DNA of 27,058 nucleotides from Pelargonium nanum (taxonomy: Eukaryota; Streptophyta; Magnoliopsida; Geraniales; Geraniaceae). Shown here in pieces: positions 10,166 to 18,629 of this stretch; positions within the stretch are counted from its first letter, which is position 1; every line of letters begins with the position of its first letter. The translations under genes were made by a program, and so were the position numbers. The notes under the pieces were generated by a model. That model was not told where the DNA came from, did no database searches, and was given only the letters and a program-made list of their open reading frames with translations. The stretch spans positions 1 through 27,058 of the forward strand of contig JAYMTF010001033.1 in assembly GCA_036897485.1 (NCBI GenBank), written 5' to 3'.

Positions 10166-11407
10166 AGCTACGCAGTGCTGGTGTATTTAGCTAGAAACAT
10201 AGAGAGCTGTGAAATTCAAAGAATATTAATTTTGGAAAGAAAATCGAATCGAATCAAATCCAGAAATTGATTATAGAAAAGAGTTTATATCAATCTATTT
10301 GCTTATTCACAGCTCTAGGGAAAATTGGGATTGTGATTGGGATTGAGAGGAGAGAAGGTCAGAGAAGCAAATATCATTTGAGCAAGCAAAGCAAAGCAAG
10401 CTGGTAATTATAACTTGTGGGCCGCAAAAGGATACCATTTAAATTTCAAATCTTTTCTTCAAATTCCACCGCTATCCCCTCCTCTGCCTCTGCCTCAGTC
10501 AACTCTAGCTGCCATTTCAACTTGAGCTCCCAATTTGGGTTTCGGGTTGGGTTAGGTTTGGTTCGAGATTAAAAATGCCTATTTCAAAAGAGCTAATTGG
10601 TTTTCGGTGTTATCAGGTTGGTCCACTAATGGTCTAGTTCTAATTAGTCGTGGGTTGGAATCGAGTCAAGCTTTCACATGCTCTTTGTCGGGCCAAAATA
10701 TGTGCATGTTTGTTGTTTGTTGAGACGCTTTTTGTTTAGCAACTAGAACAATGAAAAACAATGGATATGAACTAAACAAAATGACTATTTGGATGGTACC
10801 AAAACCATTTTACCCTTATTTTTGTTTACACATCTCATCTCAAAACCATACAAAATACATTAATATATTGTGTTCCCATTTCATGTGCCAATTTAGAGGT
10901 GAAAAAAAAAGAGCAAAACAACTGAGGCAGTGCATGGAAATTTGGATACCAAGTCCCAAACAACATTACTCTGTTTCTTTACTACTTGAACAGATCCTGA
11001 TTCCTCATAGACCAAATCAGACAAAACTTGATTCTTGTGGCTCTTCTCATTTTAGGATCAATATGAAACTGCACAAATGCTACTTCAAATTCTCAACTAA
11101 CAGTGCAAAAGCTAAGATACTAAACAATCACATGCACAACTTCAAATCTTCTTTTTTCACATTTGCCAACTTCAGTACATCACAACCATGAAATAAAATG
11201 TAATAATGATACTAACTCAATCACAGAGCGAGGCAACATAATGCAGCGCTTTTCTCCAAAAATCATAATCCAAATACTAACAATGAGAATTACATTCTCG
11301 TTATGATTCTTGAACAAATATTCTAATTCAAACGCTACATATTTTCCTCTTTTCCTTTGCTCTTACATTGGTATAATTCACCAGCTCCACTGAAGTAGTG
11401 GACTTGA
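10166..11407. other. SINE-type gene promoter and ING2 downstream region
   Basis: The part next to 10166-10400 should hold the leader and promoter of the minus-strand SINE-type gene; its transcription start cannot be fixed. From about 11350 to 11407 lies the start of the ING2 3' UTR. The rest is AT-rich. A 146-codon plus-strand open frame at 10751-11191 has biased, low-information composition and no recognisable domain, so I do not call it. Confidence 0.45.
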
Positions 11408-14400
11408 TCATTGACAATCTGGTAGTAGCCGGCAGGTTGGACAATACCACTTCCCCTTGAACCGTGTCTCTGGTGTCAGCCCAACACACGTATAATGGAA
11501 CCACTCACCTCCTCGGCACTGTCAATAAATTAACAGGTTAGAAAATTTTTAGAGTATAAAAGGTTAAACTTTTAGTTGAATTGGTCCTCTACATAGTATG
11601 AGAGCCTGAATGACTTAAAGGTCACAAGTTCGAATTCTAACGCCACCCTAATTATTTACTCAATCACGCCAACAAAGGCAAGAAGAAGCCCTGAACATGC
11701 GCCACTTGCAAAGCGATAATGGGTTTACACGTGAGGGAGCGGTTTAGAGTACAAAGTCAACCATTGGGCATTTGGGCCTTCAACAGCCTTAGTTGTGTTG
11801 GTGCTCTACAGTAATCCAGCAAAATGTGCCTCTATCTACTGTCTTTCTGACATTATCATATGATTCACTACCTTAAATTAACAAAAATGTTTATGTAATT
11901 ATCTGAGCTCAGAAGCTGAACCTTATTTAGTACATCGTTCTAAGAATATATCTGATGCATTTAAGCAATAAAATAGAAATAGATTAGAAGGGCACTCACA
12001 TTTTCATTATCGCAGGCAATCATATCTCCAAATGACACCTAAAATCAAGATATCAAAGCAGCTTAGGTCAGTTCATTTGGACCAATGAGTTGTTCAAGTA
12101 TTAATATGATTATACATATACATAGATTTGTATGTATAGAGCACTAATCCTAAACTAACCTGATGACAAACACAATAGGTTGGTTCATTTGGATCAATGG
12201 GTTGTTCAATGTCAACAGGGGCTGCAAAATCCTTTTTATGGCTTCCAGGAGGAGGCATGAGCTCAAAATCCCTATCTCGTTCACGATCCCAGTCCCTGTC
12301 CCTGTATTCAAATCTCTTTGCCTGGGGTGTAACATAAATTGGCTTCCGCTTTTCAACTTTAGGGACTATTGGTAACGGGGGAAGCACCGCTGGCTCGTCT
12401 GGTGGTATTTTACCCTCTGACAACATTTTTATAAGCAAAAAAAAAAATGTTAAGAAGATGAGCACTGGATGCAGTCCACCAAACTTCTATGGTGCCATGA
12501 ACTGAACTTAGACTTTATGTAATGGATGCATAAATTATATACCTTGCTTTAGATCTTCTGCAAAGTTGTTCAGATCCTCATCGAGTCTTTTCACATGACT
12601 ATCTATCTAAGCAAATATGAAAATCCAAGAGTTTCTGTTAGAGCTAATTTAAGAATTAAGAGGCTAGCAAAAGGCAAGAATATATGAATCTAAACAGGAA
12701 GTACATAAATACATTATAGCGTCAAATAAACTGCAACCGAAATTGATATTGCAACAGTCTCCCAGGTCATGATTTTTGTCCACAGAGGTAGCAAAAAAAT
12801 TAGACACGAAGCTTTACAATCACTTAAACAGGACAGACCTAGATCAAGCCATGTTAGGTCTTGAAAAGCTACCAACTACAAAGTAGTGTGGTAAGCTAAA
12901 AAAACTTGTTCAAGAAAATACAAAGCTACCAACTATAAAGATTTCATAACCTCTCCCACCCCATCCAATAGGTTCCGAACTCAAGATCTTTGTAGTAGAA
13001 GCATGATGGTCAAATCATAAGGGTCTGAAGCTCACAAAATGTTGGATGAGCAAGCATACCTCAAAAGCATGCGGATCAATGAAAAGGCCTGAAGTCTAGT
13101 AACCATCTAAGGCACATTTTCCAGATATATGCAACATCAGAAGCATGGTTTAGACAAATGAGTGTGAACGAAAATTTAAAAGACTATTTTCTCCAATGAC
13201 TATGCTGCCTGCGAAACAAAACTTTAATCCTCTCAAACATGAAACACCCTCTTTCTAGGAAAAGGAACTCACGACTAACCCTTATTAAGTGACTGTCCAA
13301 CTATTGTGTAGTGCAGAAAAACTAATCAAATTCATCACTAATGATATTAACATTAAAAAAAAAATCATCACTAATATTACACCAAAGATAGCTCTCCAGC
13401 TAATTATGTCCAATAAGCAAATGATTTTAACATTCAAGCAAAGCAACTAAAGATGGTTCAGGCATTTTAAAACTGCCCAATAAAAGGACACTGAAGCAAA
13501 AAAAGCTTACAAGGTCATAGGCTTGCCGTGCCAACAAAACCTTCTCTGTACAAAGAATCAATGCACTATCCTGATTTGCCTCAATATCTTTTCGCATTTT
13601 CTCAATTGTTGCATCATCATCTTCATTATTATAATTGCTATAATTATTATTCCCTTTCTTTGAGCTCTGTGAAGCCAACCCCAAACTGTACTTTGTCTGC
13701 TGCCTGGTCTGGTTAATCATAGCTTTCACCCAAAATGAAAAAGACAACAATTTTCAACCCAAAAAAACAAAATCAAAACCCAACAAATTCAAACATAAAT
13801 AGAGTTGACAATTCGTTAATGTGTGCCATGTTGAAGGTTGATGGTGTGTTAAATGGGCCAACACCAACACGACACGTTTTGTAACGTGCTGAAACACAGA
13901 GCACGACATGGGCCAAGTGGACATGACACGACATGATTAACACCACAAGTTTAACACGACACACCCCAACACGCTTGGTATGATACGGCCCAAAACAATT
14001 AAATATCACAAACTTAAGCTATTTAACATAACTATATTAGCTAACATACAAAAAATCAATTAAACAATTAGAGTAGCTAGAGTTTGGGGGGGTTAATTTA
14101 CTCATACAACCCATAATTGTGCGTGCTGTGGCGGTCGTGTCGGGCGTGCTCTAAACACAAACACGACACAATTACAAAATTAGTGAGCCCAAACAAGCTT
14201 ATTTCATGTCATGCCTTGGGACACGAATTGACAACTCTAGCATAAATACATAAAAAAAGAGTAAATTTGTTAGGGAATATCCGAAAGGGGCTCACATTGG
14301 GAGCGTTCATCGAGTTCTCGAATGGTATTGAGGAGCCTCTGAAGCTCAGCGGGCAATGTATTTGCATCTGCTCCACATTCAAATTTAACAGAGCAAAAAA

Positions 14401-14498
14401 ATTAATTTTTGAGCTAAATACAGAAAATTTGATGGATCGTAGAGAAGCTTACACTCCAGATAATCGTCGACGTAGACACCTGTTCTTGCAATCGCCAT
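11408..14498 (-). CDS. ING2: PHD-finger protein ING2 (inhibitor of growth family)
   Basis: Chromatin reader of the ING family, whose PHD finger binds histone H3 trimethylated at Lys4 and which works with histone acetyltransferase or deacetylase complexes. Seven exons on the minus strand, 14498-14453, 14367-14296, 13722-13511, 12606-12543, 12416-12160, 12038-12000 and 11518-11408, join in frame to 266 residues, close to the ~262 of Arabidopsis ING2. The N-terminal ING domain starts [15 protein letters not shown] and includes [21 protein letters not shown] charged linker with [14 protein letters not shown] follows. The C4HC3 PHD finger uses C213, C215, C226, C231, H238, C241, C256 and C259. The acidic patch ACDNENC and the aromatics Y212 and W236 fit H3K4me3 recognition. 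All introns are GT/AG. It diverges from APC11 across a short shared promoter. Confidence 0.96.
11575..11645 (-). repeat. possible tRNA-derived SINE fragment in ING2 intron 6
   Basis: Within the intron between the last two ING2 exons, the plus strand carries agtatgagagcctgaatgac followed by aaggtcacaagttcgaattc. The second part contains a B-box-like pol III motif (agttcgaattc) and resembles the head of plant tRNA-related SINEs. No target-site duplication or A-box could be confirmed, so this is tentative. Confidence 0.3.
13801..14238. mobile_element. non-autonomous hAT-like element in ING2 intron 2
   Basis: The left end agagttgacaattcgt (13801-13816) matches the reverse complement of the right end acgaattgacaactct (14223-14238) at 15 of 16 positions. 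The sequence cataaat flanks the element at 13794-13800 and again at 14241-14247, two bases beyond the right end, which may be a decayed target-site duplication. The 438-base interior is full of acacgac, cgtgtc and ggccca motifs and encodes nothing recognisable. Ends of the (T/C)AGRGYTGNCAA type are typical of hAT elements. It lies inside the intron between ING2 exons 2 and 3. Confidence 0.75.
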
Positions 14499-15007
14499 TT
14501 CTGTGATCGAATTCGAGGTTGAGCTCTAGGGTTTCGCAGAGCGATTTTGTTCGGTTTGTGATGTCAACGAGAGCGGGCGCAAAAACGACGTCGTAGAGAT
14601 CGGGTCTGGTTGGAATATCGTTAATATTTAAATATTAGAGGGGCCTTGGAAATGACTAAATTAGGCTTGAACCGTTGATCACGCGCGTAAATGAATGCGA
14701 CCTGTCGTTTCAATTTGGCTTGGTCTCTGTGAAATCATCATAAACCCTAAACCTTTTGACTCCAAATTCTGATAGTTTTCGATCGAGTGATTCATTTGTA
14801 GCTACGGACATTGTTCACTGATTCGAGGAAAAAGGTGGGTAATATCGAAAATTTTATTTTTATTTTTTCCCTGTTTGTTTGGTGAGAAAATGGAGGAAAG
14901 TTCCTGAAAGTAAAATTTTAGATCTTGCATTGTTGATCTTAACTCAAGCTATTTTGTATTCGGAATATGTAATCAAACTTGTGTTTGTGTTTTGCAGGAG
15001 AAAGAGA
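14499..15007. promoter_or_regulatory. shared bidirectional promoter of ING2 and APC11
   Basis: Only 509 bases separate the two start codons of these divergent genes. The interval includes the leader intron of APC11, with a donor at about 14836 or 14840 and a tttgcag acceptor ending at 14997. AAACCCTA-type telo-boxes occur on each side: tagggttt at 14527-14534 (ING2 leader, reverse) and aaaccctaaacc at about 14742 (APC11 leader). The perfect palindrome ACGACGTCGT at 14584-14593 contains a GACGTC core of the kind bound by bZIP factors. Transcription starts are not fixed by the sequence. Confidence 0.6.
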
Positions 15008-16397
15008 ATGAAAGTTAAGATCTTGCGTATCCTTCTTATGATTATTGCGTGCTCTTAATTGATGTTTGATCTGATAGAAGATTAATCAATTTCTGAACTT
15101 TTTTCATTTGATTTGCGTAAAAATTGAGAATTCAAAACACTTTGGTCAGTTTTCCCCCCTACTTTAATTTCCTATATCATTACCTCTTTGTTATGAGCTC
15201 AAGTTTATTGGTTTAAAAAATGCTGTAATTTTAGAAGAAACAGTTTTCTCTTGACCAAGTTGCTGTTTGTGAATCTCCGCCGGGCTTGAATTAGAGTATG
15301 TTATACTTATCTCTTGAGTATATCCACTATTTTAGTAAATTTTACTCTGGCATTGAGGAATTTGTGATTAATCACTTATTCACTATTGTCATCTTCGGTT
15401 GGCTGAAGATTTATGTGAATGAGAGCACTAATAGTATGTTGTTTTCTTGTGATTTATTTGCTAGTGTATCTTTGAGCTTTCTTTTTTATGGTGGGTTGTG
15501 TAGAAATTGAATTGTTACGGTCATATTCTCAGGGGCAATACGTTGTTTTGGAATAAATGGTGTGCGTAATGGATAGTTAGCTGCATCATTGTCTTACTTA
15601 GAGAGTTAAGACCAGGAGGACATCGCGTGTGTCATGTCGGTTTGGTGTGTTTTATTCTGTTAGGATTTTGTTGCTAGTTGGTTACAGAGTTATGGACTAG
15701 TTGAAGCAAGTGATATATTGTGTAGCAATCATATTTACTGAGAAGTGTGTGTGTGTGTTACAGTTTCTGTGTTCTTAAGTAAATCCTCTGGTTCACTACT
15801 CTGTTGTGAGTTTTGAGTTGTGATTGTTGCATGGTGTTTTCTGGTTTAGTCGGGGACGACTTGTATCCTGTAATTAATATTTGCTATTGTTAACTCAGGT
15901 GGCATGCCGTTGCTTCATGGACTTGGGATGCTCAGGACGAAACTTGCGGGATTTGTAGAATGGCCTTTGATGGTTGCTGTCCTGACTGTAAACTCCCCGG
16001 GGATGACTGCCCTCTGAGTAAGTTGCTTGTGTTACTCATTCAAGGCCTTTCCATATTGTTTATAGGTTTTGAGATTACCGTAAAAGTCTGTCTTTTCTTC
16101 TTTCACGAGCTGCCCTTAGATATCTGATGATGACTAGTAACCATGAATAGTTTGGTGGACCTATTGAAGTTTGGAACCGTTGTAGTACACGTCCAATGGA
16201 CTCGTACTTAAACTGACCTTTGTTTTCCCTTTCAAGCCATTGCAAGTGTGTTATATTGACACTTCTCCTTTGGTTTTGCAGTTTGGGGTGTATGCAACCA
16301 CGCTTTCCATCTTCATTGCATCCTGAAATGGGTGAATTCACAGACTTCTCAAGCACACTGCCCCATGTGTCGTAGGGAATGGCAGTTCAAAGGCTGA
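15008..16397 (+). CDS. APC11: Anaphase-promoting complex subunit 11 (RING-H2), first exon junction irregular
   Basis: Catalytic RING subunit of the APC/C ubiquitin ligase, which binds the E2 and the cullin APC2 to drive cyclin and securin destruction. Exon 1 starts at 15008 (MKVKIL), exon 2 is 15899-16017 and exon 3 is 16282-16397. In the family frame the protein is 84 residues, the normal length, with zinc ligands around C23/C26 (CGICRM), C34/C37, C44, C51/H53, H56/C59 and C73/C76 (HCPMC). The clearest donor, GTATCCTT at 15027, resembles the U12-type consensus. It leaves exon 1 at 19 coding bases where 20 are needed, so GT/AG joining shifts the frame and stops early. Possible explanations are a missing G at the exon end, an unusual splice, or the later donor at 15049, which restores frame with a 7-residue insertion. 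The C-terminus ends in Gly where I recall Glu in the family. Confidence 0.9.
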
Positions 16398-16936
16398 ACC
16401 AAGTTTGAATTAGTAGTCCCTGGATATTCTTGTATTTTGATCTCTTTTAGCCTGTGCACAAACACTACTCCATGTGCCTAATGTGTTGAAACTGTATTGG
16501 TTGATGTAAAAATGAGGCAACACTTGAAATAGCAGAACTCCGTTTCTAATCATATATTGATGTCTAATAGAGCAATTTGAAGCCCTCTTTCTCATTAATT
16601 CAGAGATTCAAGAATTGTTTGTTTCTTCACCAAAATGATATGCATTCACAATTTTTTTAGTAGATTTGTCCGTGGTAAGCAAGTTTGTCCGGCACTTGGA
16701 GTTGGTAGTCTTTATGAACTGTGATGACATAAGACCTTTTTGTCACAGGCAGTAACTTGCTCATCAAGTTGCATTTTAAATAGCTGCCATCGTTTTCTTT
16801 GTAACTTGTCATCTTGTGTAGAGTTGGTATTGAAACTCTAGAAGCATGACAGTTTTCAAGCAGTCAATGTTCATTTTGGGCATTGTAAATCCCTATTCTC
16901 TGCTGTTTAAATACACAACTAGTAGTATTTACATTG
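16398..16936 (+). other. APC11 3' UTR and spacer
   Basis: The first 200-250 bases should be the APC11 3' UTR. The remainder up to the SDR pseudogene is AT-rich with no coding signal that I can support. The 5' half of a dehydrogenase, including its TGxxxGIG nucleotide-binding motif, would be expected here if the pseudogene were full length, and I do not see it. Confidence 0.5.
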
Positions 16937-17441
16937 ACATTCATGTGAACTGTGCAGGAGTGATGGATCCAAAGTACCCAACTGTAGCCAACACAACAGT
17001 GGAGAGTTGGGCTTCAATTCTCAAAAGGCGCATCAATACCAACACAACAGTGGGACATGATATTGAATACCAATACAAAAGGCGCATTTCTGTGCCGCAA
17101 GGAGGCAGAGACAGGGTGAGAGGCGTGGAGGCGGTGGAAGGATCAGTTTGATAACAACATCAATTGGTGGAGCACTTTTTTGCCGGGATATGCAGCTCGT
17201 GCAGCCTCAAAGGTGGCTGTGCAGACCATGACCAAGATTGTGGCGAATGAGCTCAAGGGAAGTAGAATAGCTGCGAATTGTGTCGGGTCCTGCAACACAG
17301 AGTTGTTATTTGCAGGTAAAATTGAGGAGACATTTAAGAGAATAGCAGATGATTCTCCTCTGGGGAGATTGGGGAAACTTGAGGATAGCTGAGGTTGTGG
17401 GGTTAATGGACAGATTGTTAGGATTAATGGTGGGTTTGTTT
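16937..17441 (+). pseudogene. decayed short-chain dehydrogenase/reductase
   Basis: Fragments of a plant classical SDR appear in order but in shifting frames: VNCAGVMDPKYPTVANTTVE, then DMILNTNTKGAFLCRKEA, then GGGGRISLITTSIGGAL, then GYAARAASKVAVQTMTKIVA with NELKGSRIAANCV, and finally NGQIVRINGGFV and a stop. The 5' half with the nucleotide-binding TGxxxGIG motif is absent. There are at least two frameshifts, an in-frame TGA at 17114, another TGA at about 17389, and a deletion near the 3' end. A short stretch around 17000-17050 is a partial duplication of neighbouring coding sequence. The residue expected as the catalytic Tyr of YxxxK is Arg (in YAARAASK). The closest family I recall is the Arabidopsis At3g03980/At3g04000 type, which sits beside CCT8 and SINE2 there. 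Confidence 0.88.
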
Positions 17442-17604
17442 GATCATTTGAAGTGCAAACATGTTTTGTAGTTGCTTCTTCGTTTCTTCTATACAATACA
17501 TAACTTAGGTTGTGTAGCATTCGGATTAGAATATCAAATTTTCATTGCTCAGGTTGGGTTCACATGGCCGACTTCTAATTACTTTGCTAGAGTTGGGTCG
17601 TTTT

Positions 17605-17875
17605 GGAGCTGACAATTTGATTCAATCCTATAAGACACAAGATAAGATCTACATTTTGTGGGGTTGGTTTAGAGCCGACAACTTGGGCTTCAATTCACAT
17701 GCAATTTCAACCCGCAATTTTGCGGCTTCAGGTTGTAGATCGATCAATTTACGGGTTGAGGTCGAGATTGTAATTGCTTATCGAGTAAAACAAACCCATA
17801 TATTAAACCTCGACCCACAACCTGTAACCCACACCGATTTTCTACTTGAACTTGAAATTCTAATTGATAGCTCTA
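17605..17875. mobile_element. degenerate hAT-like fragment
   Basis: The segment begins ggagctgacaatttg and ends aattgatagctcta, an approximate inverted repeat of the TAGAGCTGACAA type also seen at 6910 and 13801. The interior has repeated cgggttga, caacccgc and ttgggtcg words. The ends match only partly, so the borders are provisional. Confidence 0.4.
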
Positions 17876-18629
17876 GTTTGAGACATAGAAAGAATACATT
17901 TATTTCTCGAGCTGGATGCAGAGGTCAGATTGGAACCCTTACATCTAATACGTAAAACATGCAACCCGCTTTTGTGGGTTAGGTTCATGTTAGACGGTTA
18001 GACCCTTTAATCTGGACTAGAAGAAATCTAACTCAAAATTCGAATCGTCCAATATAATTCAAGTAGAGCATGTAATTCAATCAAATGAGTCATTATCAAT
18101 CTGAACCCGAAGAATTCTAATTCAAAATTGCTGTATTGCCACCTCCTTTTCAAAATTCATACAAATATGTGTATTTATATATGACAAGGAAACCGGCTAT
18201 AGCCGGTAAATAAGGCGTCCTTACCGGTTAGATCGTGAGCACCCACTATATATACTCCATCACAAGTCACCCACGGCTCTCTCTCTCTACCTATAACCCA
18301 AACACACTACACATAAAATCCTCAGAAAAATTCAATCTTTGCTTCTGGAGAAGATTCAAAACCTATAAAATCAACCCCACTTCAAAATTTTCCCTCTCTC
18401 GCTCCCAATTTCTCACTCCATTTGCTTTTCCTTCTCGTTTTTCCCAATCGAAACCCTAGATTTCGATTCGTAATTGAAAATTTTGGAACAAAACCGTTAT
18501 CTTGAAACAGAAAATTAGGTTTTTTGAACTAACGAAAACAAGATTTGAAGGTGATTTGTGGAGGATTTCTGTTTTCTCTTTTAGATTTTTAGAGTAATTG
18601 ATTGTTGCGAAGCGAGGGAACAAAGAGGA
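17876..18629 (+). promoter_or_regulatory. TBP promoter and long leader
   Basis: A TATA box (actatatatact, 18244-18255) lies about 375 bases before the TBP start codon, followed by a CT-rich start region (ggctctctctctctacc). The perfect 16-base palindrome ACCGGCTATAGCCGGT is at 18192-18207, about 40 bases upstream of the TATA box, with a further ACCGGT at 18223-18228. The leader to 18629 has no clear splice site and no strong upstream ATG frame. Confidence 0.6.

Noticed and set aside
10751-11191. 146-codon plus-strand open frame between the SINE-type and ING2 genes
   Set aside because: No recognisable domain, rich in Asn, Lys, Phe and Ser from AT-rich DNA, no splice partners or plausible promoter context.
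11580-11650. A tRNA gene in ING2 intron 6
   Set aside because: Only a B-box-like word is present; no cloverleaf with acceptor, anticodon and T arms can be drawn.
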